NCBI GenBank assembly: GCA_964363305.1
Contig: CAYIHX010000006.1
Location: forward strand, 1 to 64,000
Direction of reading: 5' to 3'
Length of the DNA: 64,000 nucleotides
Source of the DNA: CAYIHX01 sp964363305
Lineage (GTDB): Bacteria > Bdellovibrionota > UBA1018
Below, piece after piece: positions 24,126 through 35,472 of this stretch (its first letter is position 1; each line of letters opens with the position of its first letter). The position numbers were made by a program, and so were the translations under genes. The notes under the pieces are model-generated. The model searched no databases and was not told the origin of the DNA. It saw only the letters and a list, made by a program, of their open reading frames with translations.

Positions 24126-24818
24126 ATGATTATCCTACCGTCTCGGCCACAATTACCGGGAAATCTTGTCCAGCCCGAGGTCGTGGGTTTTACGCCGACT
24201 GTCGCCGCGCGGGTTGAGGCGACTGGTTACATTCCGAATCCAATCGTCATCGAGCAAACGGCACGTGGCGAGAGACAGTACGACATCTATTCACGTCTCC
24301 TCATTGATCGAATTATTTTTCTTGGCACAGAGGTGAACGACACGGTTGCCAACCTGCTCATGGCTCAGATGTTCTTTCTTGAGTCATCCGATCCAGACAA
24401 AGATATCCATCTCTATATTAATTCTCCTGGGGGTTCGGTTACGTCCGGGCTCGGGATTTATGACGTCATGCAGTATATCAAGTCGGACGTCTGCACCTAC
24501 TGCGTCGGCATGGCCGCCAGCATGGGATCCTTCCTCCTGGCTGCAGGTGCAAAAGGGAAGCGCTTTAGTCTTCCTCATAGCCGAATCATGATTCATCAGC
24601 CATGGGGTGGGGCAAGGGGTCAAGCTTCTGACATTGCCATTCAGGCGAAGGAAATTGTTTATCTAAAAGATCGTTTGAACGAGATTTTAGCAAAGCATAC
24701 TGGCCGAAGCGTCGATCAGTTAAGGAAAGACACTGATCGCGACAATTACCTGTCACCGAGGGATGCCGTAGAATACGGATTCATCGATAAGGTCGTTGAA
24801 AAGAGCATGTCGTCTTAA
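24126..24818 (+). CDS. clpP: ATP-dependent Clp protease proteolytic subunit
   Basis: 230 residues from ATG 24126, with AAGGG 8 bases before. Catalytic S132 in GMAASMGSF, H157 in RIMIHQP, and Asp in KDTDRDNYLS. About 30 residues longer at the N-terminus than E. coli ClpP; the extra part (LPSRPQLPGNLVQPEVVGFT) is likely a propeptide or a true N-terminal extension. Forms the tetradecameric chamber with ClpX, whose gene follows after 20 bases. Confidence 0.95.
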   Translation: MIILPSRPQLPGNLVQPEVVGFTPTVAARVEATGYIPNPIVIEQTARGERQYDIYSRLLIDRIIFLGTEVNDTVANLLMAQMFFLESSDPDKDIHLYINSPGGSVTSGLGIYDVMQYIKSDVCTYCVGMAASMGSFLLAAGAKGKRFSLPHSRIMIHQPWGGARGQASDIAIQAKEIVYLKDRLNEILAKHTGRSVDQLRKDTDRDNYLSPRDAVEYGFIDKVVEKSMSS

Positions 24819-24838
24819 TACGCTTTCTTTGGGGGCCT

Positions 24839-26146
24839 ATGGACGGAAAAAAATTTGGAGATGGATTTGGGAACCTCTGTTGTTCTTTCTGCGGGAAGAA
24901 CCAGAGGGAAGTAAAGAAGCTCATCGCGGGCCCGACGGTCTATATTTGCGACGAGTGTATCGAACTCTGCAATGACATCATTGCGGAGGAAGGCCAGAAG
25001 GAGGGGCCCGCTCGGTCTTCGGAGAAGATTCCGAAGCCCTCCGAGATTAAGGGTATCTTGGATGACTACGTGATCGGGCAGCATCGCGCGAAGCGCGTGC
25101 TGTCGGTAGCCGTCTACAACCATTATAAGCGGATTCAGCATCAGGGCGAGAAGAAGCCAGGCAAGAACGAAGACAGGGTCGAGCTTCAAAAAAGCAATAT
25201 CATGCTGATCGGTCCCACGGGGACGGGTAAGACGCTGCTTGCTCAGACGCTCGCTCGGCTTCTGAATGTTCCGTTCGCGGTTGCCGATGCCACGACTCTC
25301 ACAGAGGCGGGTTATGTAGGCGAAGACGTCGAGAACATTATCCTGAACTTGCTCCAGAACTGCGATAATAATGTGGAGCGGGCGCAAAAGGGGATCGTCT
25401 ATATCGATGAGGTCGATAAGATCTCTCGCAAAAGCGAAAATCCCTCGATCACGAGAGATGTTAGCGGCGAGGGCGTACAGCAGGCCCTTCTGAAGATTAT
25501 TGAGGGTACTATTGCAAATGTTCCTCCCAAGGGTGGGCGGAAGCATCCGCAGCAGGAATTCGTGCAGGTTGATACTTCAAACATCCTCTTCATCTGCGGC
25601 GGAGCCTTCGTGGGGCTCGATAAGATCATTGGTCTCCGGAAGGGCAAGCGAAGCCTGGGGCTGCATGCGAATCTTTCGACGAAGAAAGAAGAGAGCATGT
25701 CCCAGCTGATTGCCCAGGTTGAACCTGAGGATTTAATCAGGTTTGGTTTGATTCCGGAATTTATTGGGCGTTTGCCGGTGATTGCGACCCTCGATGAGCT
25801 AGATGAGGCGGCACTCATTGAGATCTTGACGAAGCCGAAAAATGCGTTGATTAAGCAGTATCAAAAGCTGTTTGAGTATGACGGTGTTCAGCTTGAGTTC
25901 GACGAAGAGGCCATTCGGGCCGTTGCGTTGGAAGGAATCAAGCGTGCGACAGGTGCGCGGGGTTTGCGGGCTATCCTCGAGAACGCTATGCTCGAGGTCA
26001 TGTATGACATCCCCGCTAAGGGAAATGTGAAGAAATGTATCGTTACTAAGAACGTCATCTTGAAGAACGAGCGGCCTGTGTTGATTTTGACGGATGGCGC
26101 CGAAGAAGGGGCGATTGCTCCTAATGGCAAGGCAGAGATCGCGTAG
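24839..26146 (+). CDS. clpX: ATP-dependent Clp protease ATP-binding subunit ClpX
   Basis: 435 residues. N-terminal zinc-binding domain C15-x2-C18 ... C37-x2-C40; AAA+ domain with Walker A GPTGTGKT (K131), Walker B VYIDEVDK, pore loop GYVGEDVE, and the RFGLIPEFIGRLP sensor/IGF-type segment. Unfolds tagged substrates for ClpP. Ends in a strong terminator. Confidence 0.97.
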   Translation: MDGKKFGDGFGNLCCSFCGKNQREVKKLIAGPTVYICDECIELCNDIIAEEGQKEGPARSSEKIPKPSEIKGILDDYVIGQHRAKRVLSVAVYNHYKRIQHQGEKKPGKNEDRVELQKSNIMLIGPTGTGKTLLAQTLARLLNVPFAVADATTLTEAGYVGEDVENIILNLLQNCDNNVERAQKGIVYIDEVDKISRKSENPSITRDVSGEGVQQALLKIIEGTIANVPPKGGRKHPQQEFVQVDTSNILFICGGAFVGLDKIIGLRKGKRSLGLHANLSTKKEESMSQLIAQVEPEDLIRFGLIPEFIGRLPVIATLDELDEAALIEILTKPKNALIKQYQKLFEYDGVQLEFDEEAIRAVALEGIKRATGARGLRAILENAMLEVMYDIPAKGNVKKCIVTKNVILKNERPVLILTDGAEEGAIAPNGKAEIA

Positions 26147-26168
26147 CTTTACAGTTATGAATGATTTG

Positions 26169-26205
26169 AAATAGGGAGGGCAAATTTGCCCTCCCTATTT
26201 TTTTT
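26169..26205 (+). terminator. Rho-independent terminator after clpX
   Basis: A perfect 16-bp self-complementary stem (AAATAGGGAGGGCAAA and its complement, 26169-26200) followed by further T to 26205. Separates clpPX from lon. Confidence 0.92.
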
Positions 26206-26354
26206 ACAGCTATGTAAAGACCAAAAAAAACAGGTCATTAGGCAGACTCGGCAAAAGTACACGGATTGCGGGGGCAAGAGCCATGTGCTGTAGTTATAGG
26301 TGAGGGTCGTTGCTGTTATTGGCGCCCCGTAACCCAGGCAAGGAAAGCCGAGCG

Positions 26355-28877
<2,523 letters not shown>

Positions 28878-28904
28878 TTCTATTGGATTAGTTTCTATAA
28901 CTTC

Positions 28905-28946
28905 AAAAAAAACCTGAGACGGCGTGAGCTGCCTCAGGTTTTTTTT
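28905..28946 (+). terminator. Rho-independent terminator after lon
   Basis: A 14-bp stem (eight A plus ACCTGAG-type arm pairing with CTCAGGTT and the T run), with a 14-base loop that can pair partly at GC/GC. The A-rich 5' side makes it work in either direction. Confidence 0.88.
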
Positions 28947-29000
28947 GCCATCGTTGTAAATTTATGACCAATACAGACTTGAAAGATCTCGACTCAGTGC

Positions 29001-29029
29001 TTGACCTGTCCAATGGGCTCGTCTATCTC
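29001..29029 (+). promoter_or_regulatory. Promoter of rpsL-rpsG-fusA
   Basis: TTGACC (29001-29006), exactly 17 bases, then TATCTC (29024-29029), 62 bases before the rpsL start. Confidence 0.6.
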
Positions 29030-29090
29030 TGTGCCCTCGCAATGTACCCGTCGTGTTGTTTTGGAGTTTTGGAAAGGAATAGCAGTAAAA

Positions 29091-29483
29091 ATGCCCACGA
29101 TTAACCAGCTGATCCGCAAGGGGCGTAGTAACAAGAGTTGGAAAACCAAGGCGCCGGCGCTCGAGAGCTGCCCGCAGCGCCGAGGCGTCTGTACTCGTGT
29201 TTATACTACCACTCCCAAGAAGCCGAACTCGGCGCTCCGCAAAGTATGCCGCGTGCGCCTATCGAATGGCTTTGAAGTCACTTCATATATTCCCGGTGTC
29301 GGGCATAACCTTCAGGAGCACTCGATTGTTCTTGTTCGAGGAGGCCGAGTGAAGGATCTACCGGGTGTTCGTTACCACACCGTACGAGGCACGCTTGATG
29401 CTCAGGGTGTAGTGAATAGGAAGCAGAGTCGTTCTAAGTACGGCACGAAGAAGAGCAGCGGCGCCGCCGCGGCTGCGAAGTAA
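29091..29483 (+). CDS. rpsL: 30S ribosomal protein S12
   Basis: 130 residues from the ATG at 29091 (MPTINQLIRKGR). The decoding-site loop VYTTTPKKPNSAL is intact with K43 and K44, so the sequence is of the streptomycin-sensitive type. A short SSGAAAAAK-type tail is added at the C-terminus. The ribosome site (AAGGA) is rather far, 13 bases from the ATG. Confidence 0.97.
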   Translation: MPTINQLIRKGRSNKSWKTKAPALESCPQRRGVCTRVYTTTPKKPNSALRKVCRVRLSNGFEVTSYIPGVGHNLQEHSIVLVRGGRVKDLPGVRYHTVRGTLDAQGVVNRKQSRSKYGTKKSSGAAAAAK

Positions 29484-29500
29484 AAGAAGGATAGAGAGTC

Positions 29501-29974
29501 ATGGCTCGTAAAAAGTTCCTCCGGAAGCGTGAAATTGACCCGGATCCGAAATTTAAAGATGTCACGGTAGCGAAGTTCATCAGTAGCTTGCTCAAGCAGG
29601 GCAAGAAATCGACTGCTGAAGCGATTTTCTACGGGGCTGTCGATATTATTCAGGAAAAAGTTGGAGGCCAAGAGGGTATTGCTGTGTTCAAGAAGGGTCT
29701 TGAAAATGCAAAACCGATGCTGGAAGTCAAATCTCGTCGCGTGGGAGGGGCAACCTACCAGGTGCCAGTTGAAGTGAAGCCGGCTCGGCGTCAGTCCCTG
29801 GCGTCCCGTTGGATTATTGATGCGGCCCGGGCTCGTCCGGAGCATTCGATGGCGGAACGTTTGGCTGCAGAACTTCTTGAAGCCTCGGCCGGACGTGGTG
29901 TCGCAATCAAGAAGCGTGAAGACGTCCATAAGATGGCCGAGGCGAATAAGGCTTTCGCTCATTATCGCTGGTAG
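29501..29974 (+). CDS. rpsG: 30S ribosomal protein S7
   Basis: 157 residues, the usual length. S7 features include REIDPDPKF, the 16S-binding ENAKPMLEVKSRRVGGATYQ and the C-terminal helix DVHKMAEANKAFAHYRW. 17 bases after rpsL. Organises the 3' major domain of 16S rRNA. Confidence 0.97.
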   Translation: MARKKFLRKREIDPDPKFKDVTVAKFISSLLKQGKKSTAEAIFYGAVDIIQEKVGGQEGIAVFKKGLENAKPMLEVKSRRVGGATYQVPVEVKPARRQSLASRWIIDAARARPEHSMAERLAAELLEASAGRGVAIKKREDVHKMAEANKAFAHYRW

Positions 29975-30001
29975 TTCATCAGTTCAAATGAATGAAGTTC
30001 T

Positions 30002-30033
30002 GGGGTCCCACGAAAGTGGGTCCCCATTTTTTT
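30002..30033 (+). terminator. Terminator or attenuator between rpsG and fusA
   Basis: GGGGTCCCAC-GAAA-GTGGGTCCCC, ten-base arms with one mismatch closed by a stable GAAA tetraloop, then ATTTTTTTT. Its place inside the str operon suggests partial termination, lowering or separating fusA expression. Confidence 0.82.
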
Positions 30034-30095
30034 GTATGGGCAGCTGCTTGTCCGTTGATTGCTTAATGACGTGCGTCGGGTAAGGATCAGGGCAT

Positions 30096-32216
30096 ATGGC
30101 TGCACCCACTTCGCTACATTCGACGCGCAATATCGGCATCATGGCTCATATTGATGCCGGCAAAACTACTACGACCGAGCGTATTCTTTTCTACACCGGA
30201 AAAACTCATAAAATGGGTGAGGTGCATGAGGGGAATACTGTCATGGATTGGATGCCGCAAGAGCAGGAGCGTGGCATTACCATCACCTCGGCTGCCACAA
30301 CATGTTATTGGGCAGACCATCGAATCAATATTATTGATACGCCCGGACATGTTGATTTTACGATTGAGGTGGAGCGCTCTCTGCGGGTTTTGGATGGGGC
30401 GGTCGGAGTCTTTTGTGCGGTCGGAGGGGTTGAGCCTCAGTCGGAGACGGTTTGGCGTCAGGCGGATAAGTACCGGGTGCCTCGGGTAGCATTCGTAAAT
30501 AAAATGGATCGAGTTGGCGCCGATTTTTTTGGAGTAGTCGCTCAGATCAGGGAGCGTTTGAGGGCGAATGCTTGCCCGGTGCAGATTCCAATTGGAAGTG
30601 AGGACCAGTTTTTGGGCTGCGTCGATTTGCTCGAGATGAGGGCCTTGAAATGGTCGGGCGCTTTGGCGGAGCCACCGACCCGAGGGGAAATTCCGGAAGA
30701 ATTGCAGGCGCTCGCCCAGGAGTGGCGCGATAAATTGATCGAGGGCGTTGCTGAGACTGATGAGCTACTGACCGAGAAGTATTTGGGCGGCGAGGCTATT
30801 TCCGACCTCGAGCTGAAGAATGCGCTACGTCGGGCCTGTCTTGCGCTCAAAATTGTCCCGGTTCTGTGTGGTTCGAGTTTTAAGAACAAGGGGGTTCAGC
30901 CACTTCTTGATGCAATCGTCGCGTATCTGCCTTCGCCTTTGGATATCCCCCCGGTCGAGGGACTTGACCCAAAGCATCCGGAGAAGAAGATCTCTCGAAG
31001 GGCAGATGTTGAGGAGTCGTTTTCCGCTCTCGCGTTCAAGATCATGAATGACCCTCATGTGGGTATTTTGACCTATATTCGAGTGTATTCTGGAAAACTT
31101 TCGGTTGGAGAAAATACGTTTAATCTCACCAAGGGGAAACGCGAACGGATCGGTCGCATTTTGCAGATGCATGCCAACAAACGCGAAGACTTGCAGGAGG
31201 TGAAGGCCGGCGAGATCGCGGCTATCGTGGGAACGCGTTTTACTGGAACGGGGGATACGCTCTGTAACGAGGGACAGCCAATTCTGCTCGAAAAAATTGA
31301 ATTTCCGGAGCCGGTGATTTCAATCGCTATTGAACCTAAGACGAAAGCAGATCAGGAAAGGCTCGCCGAGGCGCTTCAGCGGCTGACGATGGAGGATCCC
31401 TCGTTTCGCGTCTGGATTAATGAGGAGACCGGGCAAACGCTCATCAGTGGAATGGGCGAGCTACATCTCGAAATCATCGTTGATCGGATGAAGAGGGAAT
31501 ATAAAGTAGACGGCAATGTCGGCGCTCCACAGGTAGCCTACAAAGAGACCATTGAAAAATCAGCGAGGGCCGAGGGAAAGTTTGTGCGACATTTGGGCAC
31601 AAAAAATTTGTTCGGTCATGTTGTCCTCGAGCTTGAGCCGCTTCCGCGCGGAAAAGGGTACGAGTTCGTTAACCAGGTTGGCCAGGAGAAGCTGCCGAAA
31701 CAGTTTATTCCTATCATTGACAAAGGTGTGCAGGAGACAATGCTGGGTGGTATTGTGGCAGGATACCCTGCCACTGACATCAGGGTGCGGCTGGTCGACG
31801 GGTCTTTCAGTGAGACTGACTCGAACGAAACTGCTTTCAAGATTGCAGCGTCCATAGCATTTCGAGAGGCCGCAATGAGGGCGGGGCCGGTTTTTCTCGA
31901 GCCAATGATGTCTTGTGAGATTGCCTGTCCTGACGAATACATGGGCGGAGTGATTGGCGACCTCAACAGTCGTCGTGGCAAGATTCTGAGTATGTCTCCG
32001 AAGCATGGGTTTCAGGCTATTCGAGCCGAGGTCCCGTTGGCGATGATGTTTGGCTACTCTACATCCTTGCGCTCTTCCTCTCAGGGGCGCGCCAGTTTCA
32101 GTATGGAGTTCGCGGCATACGAGCCGGTGCCCCCTCAGGTGGGCGCTGAAATTAGGCAGAAGGCTGGCGTTGTCGATCGCCCTATCGTTGTGCCGATTTC
32201 TCGTGAGCCCGTTTAA
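30096..32216 (+). CDS. fusA: Elongation factor G
   Basis: 706 residues. G1 AHIDAGKTT (17-25), switch I with RGITITSA, G3 DTPGHVDF, G4 NKMD; domains II-V follow with no gap, including the domain IV segment PQVAYKETI. Drives GTP-dependent translocation. tuf, which usually follows, is absent; instead a transglycosylase gene on the other strand overlaps its last 35 bases. Confidence 0.96.
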   Translation: MAAPTSLHSTRNIGIMAHIDAGKTTTTERILFYTGKTHKMGEVHEGNTVMDWMPQEQERGITITSAATTCYWADHRINIIDTPGHVDFTIEVERSLRVLDGAVGVFCAVGGVEPQSETVWRQADKYRVPRVAFVNKMDRVGADFFGVVAQIRERLRANACPVQIPIGSEDQFLGCVDLLEMRALKWSGALAEPPTRGEIPEELQALAQEWRDKLIEGVAETDELLTEKYLGGEAISDLELKNALRRACLALKIVPVLCGSSFKNKGVQPLLDAIVAYLPSPLDIPPVEGLDPKHPEKKISRRADVEESFSALAFKIMNDPHVGILTYIRVYSGKLSVGENTFNLTKGKRERIGRILQMHANKREDLQEVKAGEIAAIVGTRFTGTGDTLCNEGQPILLEKIEFPEPVISIAIEPKTKADQERLAEALQRLTMEDPSFRVWINEETGQTLISGMGELHLEIIVDRMKREYKVDGNVGAPQVAYKETIEKSARAEGKFVRHLGTKNLFGHVVLELEPLPRGKGYEFVNQVGQEKLPKQFIPIIDKGVQETMLGGIVAGYPATDIRVRLVDGSFSETDSNETAFKIAASIAFREAAMRAGPVFLEPMMSCEIACPDEYMGGVIGDLNSRRGKILSMSPKHGFQAIRAEVPLAMMFGYSTSLRSSSQGRASFSMEFAAYEPVPPQVGAEIRQKAGVVDRPIVVPISREPV

Positions 32217-33066
32217 AAAAATTGTATTTTAGATATTCACGATACTGTTTTGGGCTAATGAATTCGTTCGAAAGCATGTCCGTTAAAATTCTTCGAATTC
32301 TTTTCTTTTTTTCCGGGGTCAGGTTTTGGTTTTCATAGACGGAGTAGTGGAACTTGCGTGGAGAGGGTAGCATGATGGCCAAGAATGCGCCCTCGGCCGC
32401 GTTGACTTGGCTGGGGTTTTTCCCGAAATAGTGGAAAGAGGCCTCCTTGATGCCATAGAGGTCGGGTCCAAATTCCGCGATATTGAGGTAGATTTCGAGA
32501 ATCTGGTTCTTAGAATATACCGCGTCGAAGTCGCGGGCGATGATGACTTCTTTTGTTTTTCGAATCAGGCTCTTTGAGTCGGTAAAGAACAGGTTTTTCA
32601 CGACTTGCTGGGTAATGGTGCTTGCGCCGCTGTCGTATTTCTTCTTTCGGAGGTTCTGAATGGTCGCGGCAAGAATGGCATCGACCTCGACACCTGCATG
32701 GTCGAAGAATCCAGCGTCCTCACTCAGCACGATGGCATAGAGCAGATCTCGGCTCACCTGCTCGAGTTCTGTCCAGGGTCGCTTGGTGGTTTCCGGCTTG
32801 TGGAGGCGTCGGTTGACTTGATGGGTTGCGCGCTTCTTGATGCCGTCGAAGCCTGGCCGTTGCACATCTGGCAAGCTTGCATAGAAGCTGGAGAGTCCGA
32901 TTCCTGCTCCGATCGCGACAAGCCAGGCTATGGCTCCGGAGATCGTGAAAACGAACCTGACGAACAGAAAAGGTGACGATGCAATTTTTTTCATTAAATT
33001 CAGTAGGTTGGCGCCACTTTCTCGGAGTTTCCTTTTCTGTATTGAGTGGGTTCGGTTCGTGTTCAT
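32182..33066 (-). CDS. mtgA: Monofunctional peptidoglycan transglycosylase (GT51)
   Basis: 294 residues. A membrane anchor at about 33-60 (FLFVRFVFTISGAIAWLVAI) is followed by the GT51 domain: catalytic E116 in LSEDAGFFDHAG, GASTITQQVVKNLF (147-160), and RKTKEVIIARDFD. There is no transpeptidase domain, so it polymerises lipid II only. It has about 50 more residues than E. coli MtgA, mostly at the N-terminus; Met25 or Met26 could be the start. It lies inverted between fusA and rpsJ, splitting the str and S10 clusters. Confidence 0.92.
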   Translation of the reverse strand: MNTNRTHSIQKRKLRESGANLLNLMKKIASSPFLFVRFVFTISGAIAWLVAIGAGIGLSSFYASLPDVQRPGFDGIKKRATHQVNRRLHKPETTKRPWTELEQVSRDLLYAIVLSEDAGFFDHAGVEVDAILAATIQNLRKKKYDSGASTITQQVVKNLFFTDSKSLIRKTKEVIIARDFDAVYSKNQILEIYLNIAEFGPDLYGIKEASFHYFGKNPSQVNAAEGAFLAIMLPSPRKFHYSVYENQNLTPEKKKRIRRILTDMLSNEFISPKQYREYLKYNFFKRAHEKSAQR

Positions 33067-33142
33067 ATGGCGCGCGCGCGTTATGCCTTTGGGGGCTTGT
33101 CGGCAGAGGAGACGGGAACCTTGAAACTTTTTGATTTGCAGC

Positions 33143-33172
33143 TTGCGTAGCTTGAGGTGATTTGGCTATACC
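33143..33172 (+). promoter_or_regulatory. Candidate promoter of S10 cluster
   Basis: TTGCGT (33143-33148), 18 bases, TATACC (33167-33172), about 98 bases before rpsJ. The 203-base gap 33067-33269 shows no gene. Confidence 0.45.
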
Positions 33173-33269
33173 CTCGCGAACTTGTAGATGATCTGGGAGA
33201 GATTGCGAATGGGGCTACATCCTGCCTTGCTCGGTAACTCTTTCGTTAGTCAATGTTGAGGATGTAAAA

Positions 33270-33575
33270 ATGGAACACAAAATTCGGATTAAGTTGAAGG
33301 CATTTGATCATCGTGTCCTGGACCAGTCGGTTTGGGAGATTGTGAATACGGCAAAGCGGACTGGTGCCACGGTGCGTGGTCCGATCCCGTTGCCGACAGT
33401 CATCAATAAGTATTGCGTTCTGCGTTCGCCACATATAGATAAGAAATCGCGCGAACAGTTCGAAATTCGTACCCATAAGCGTCTGTTGGACATTCTGGAG
33501 CCGACTCAACAAACGGTAGATTCGCTGATGAAGCTGGATCTTTCGGCTGGAGTCGATGTCGAGATTAAGTCCTAA
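33270..33575 (+). CDS. rpsJ: 30S ribosomal protein S10
   Basis: 101 residues, standard length: IRIKLKAFDHRVLDQS, GPIPLPTVINKYCVLRSPHI, EQFEIRTHKRLLDIL. First gene of the S10 cluster; GAGG precedes the ATG by 9 bases. A 244-base gap to rplC follows, far longer than any other gap in the cluster. Confidence 0.97.
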   Translation: MEHKIRIKLKAFDHRVLDQSVWEIVNTAKRTGATVRGPIPLPTVINKYCVLRSPHIDKKSREQFEIRTHKRLLDILEPTQQTVDSLMKLDLSAGVDVEIKS

Positions 33576-33688
33576 GGGGCTCGGAATGAAACTCTCTTCT
33601 GCATGAGTGATGGTTTCCATTGCTTATCCCGGAAGGAAAGTCGGACCGAGGAAATACCAAAAAAGGTTTTCTTCGTTCACTTCATGAA

Positions 33689-33810
33689 AGCATCCGGCGG
33701 CCATAAAACTGAGAGTCGTCTCGGTGGCAGCTTCCCGGTGATGCTGTGAGGGTAGTTACAAGGTCAAGAAGGGATAGGAGCTGAAAGCTTAGAAATGAGC
33801 TTTAGTCCTA
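33689..33810 (+). promoter_or_regulatory. Structured leader between rpsJ and rplC
   Basis: Two nested structures are visible in the 244-base gap. AGCATC-CGG (33689-33697) pairs with CCG-GT-GATGCT (33735-33745). Then TAGGA-gctg-AAAGCT (33775-33789) pairs with AGCTTT-ag-TCCTA (33798-33810), burying the only GGAG near rplC. rplC has no normal ribosome site before its ATG at 33820. This is what a translational control element of ribosomal protein genes would look like. Confidence 0.5.
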
Positions 33811-33819
33811 GATTAAGTT

Positions 33820-34515
33820 ATGTCAAATACCGCACAAAGCGGACGTGAGTCGGTCACTCTGACACAGGGGCGCGGTGGTGTGCTCGGTGTTAAGGCAGGT
33901 ATGACTCAGGTCTACGGTAGTGATGGCGAGCTCATTGCTGTCACGGTTATTGATTTGAAGCCGACGGTTATTACTCAGGTTAAGACTACTGCATTGAATG
34001 GCTATAATGCTATTCAGGTTGGTTTGCTGGATAAGCGCGCAGGATTGGCGACTCGTCCCGAGGCAGGTCATGCGAAAAAGGTCGGCGCCACAGGGTTCTA
34101 CCACTATCAAGAGTTTCGGCTTCCTGCTGATGCAAAAATGGAAGGGTTAACTGCCGGTAAGGCTCTCTCTGCCGATTTCGTGAAGGAGGGTGATCTTGTT
34201 GATCTCACTTCTGTGAGTAAGGGGAAGGGCTTTCAGGGCGGGATGAAGCGCTACCATATGGCCGGTGGTTACAAGACTCACGGTGCGTCGCTTGTTCATC
34301 GCTCGATAGGTTCGATCGGTAATCGCGCCGATCCTGGAAAAACTTTCAAAAATAAAAAGATGCCTGGCCAGATGGGGAATGCTCGCACCACTGTGCAGAA
34401 CGTTCGGGTGGTTAAGGTTGATCTCGAGAATCAAACGATGTTGGTTCATGGGAGTGTTCCTGGGTCAAAAAGTGCGGTAGTGACAATTGTCCGCACAGTG
34501 AAGAATTCGGAGTAA
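33820..34515 (+). CDS. rplC: 50S ribosomal protein L3
   Basis: 231 residues. L3 motifs: VLGVKAGMTQVYGSDGELIA at about 22-41, GKGFQGGMKRYHMAGGYKTH and RSIGSIGNRADPG. About 15 extra residues precede the core. No Shine-Dalgarno sequence is at the usual distance; a stop codon lies just upstream in frame, so this start is fixed. Ends 2 bases before rplD. Confidence 0.96.
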   Translation: MSNTAQSGRESVTLTQGRGGVLGVKAGMTQVYGSDGELIAVTVIDLKPTVITQVKTTALNGYNAIQVGLLDKRAGLATRPEAGHAKKVGATGFYHYQEFRLPADAKMEGLTAGKALSADFVKEGDLVDLTSVSKGKGFQGGMKRYHMAGGYKTHGASLVHRSIGSIGNRADPGKTFKNKKMPGQMGNARTTVQNVRVVKVDLENQTMLVHGSVPGSKSAVVTIVRTVKNSE

Positions 34516-34517
34516 GT

Positions 34518-35174
34518 ATGCCGACTTTAGATCTTTTTAATCAAGAGAAGCAGAAGGTCGGTCAGGTTCAGCTCCGTGATGACGTGTTTGCTGTCGACGT
34601 GAATGTTCCCCTGGTTCATCAGGTGATCAAAGCGCAGCTTGCAGGTAGACGTCAGGGGACTGCCAAGACCAAGACCAAGGCTGAGGTTCGGGGCGGCGGA
34701 CGGAAGCCGTTTAAGCAGAAGGGTACTGGGAATGCTCGTCAGGGATCTACTCGGTCTCCTTTGAATCCCGGAGGTGGCCAGAGTTTTGGCCCTATTCCGA
34801 GGGATTATACTCAGGCCACTCCAAAAGAGATGATGCGGGGAGCGCTCCGCTCTGCTCTATCGGATCGAGTGAAGGCGAATCGCCTTCTTGTTGTCGATCA
34901 GTTTAGTCTTTCTGAAGCGAAGACCCGAATTTTAGCGACTTTGTTGGCTGATAAATTTCAGATCCAGAAGACGCTCATTGTGGATGATGCCAATATTAGC
35001 TTGGAGCGTTCCGGTAGGAATATTCCGAATGTGAAGGTCCTTCGTACGGAGGGGCTGAATGTTTATGACGTCGTTCGGTACGACTGGGTGATTCTGACTC
35101 AGCGTGCAGTTAAGGCTGTCGAAGGACGACTTTCGCGGGAGGCGCGCGGGGGCGCGGTGGGTGACCAGTCATGA
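34518..35174 (+). CDS. rplD: 50S ribosomal protein L4
   Basis: 218 residues. The extended loop that lines the exit tunnel is present: RQGTAKTKTKAEVRGGGRKP, then FKQKGTGNARQGSTRSP. The C-terminal tail (SREARGGAVGDQS) is slightly long. Overlaps rplW by 4 bases. Confidence 0.96.
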   Translation: MPTLDLFNQEKQKVGQVQLRDDVFAVDVNVPLVHQVIKAQLAGRRQGTAKTKTKAEVRGGGRKPFKQKGTGNARQGSTRSPLNPGGGQSFGPIPRDYTQATPKEMMRGALRSALSDRVKANRLLVVDQFSLSEAKTRILATLLADKFQIQKTLIVDDANISLERSGRNIPNVKVLRTEGLNVYDVVRYDWVILTQRAVKAVEGRLSREARGGAVGDQS

Positions 35175-35461
35175 GAACCATTTACGAAGTTATTCGACGC
35201 CCGATCATCAGTGAAAAAAGTACTGCGCTTGCGGAAGTGGGCAATCGGTACGCTTTTGAGGTGGCGGCAGGCGCCAACAAAGCGGAAATTCGGGACGCCG
35301 TTCAGAAGCTCTTCAGTGTGAAGGTGCGGGCAGTGCGGACGATGGTAATGCATGGTAAAGTGAAACGCTTGGTCCGTTCGACGGTGAAGCGTGCGAATTG
35401 GAAGAAGGCGATCGTTACTTTGGCAGAAGGCCAGAAGATCGATTTCTTTCAGGCGAAGTGA
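35171..35461 (+). CDS. rplW: 50S ribosomal protein L23
   Basis: 96 residues: YEVIRRPIISEKSTALAE, YAFEVAAGANKAEIRDAVQK. Sits at the tunnel exit, where trigger factor and SRP bind. Coupled to rplD by ATGA. Confidence 0.96.
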   Translation: MRTIYEVIRRPIISEKSTALAEVGNRYAFEVAAGANKAEIRDAVQKLFSVKVRAVRTMVMHGKVKRLVRSTVKRANWKKAIVTLAEGQKIDFFQAK

Positions 35462-35472
35462 GGTAATCGAAC

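Noticed and set aside
24815..25546. 243-codon open frame antisense to clpX
   Set aside because: It lies wholly within the conserved clpX coding region, has no family resemblance, and its codon pattern is that of the complement of clpX.
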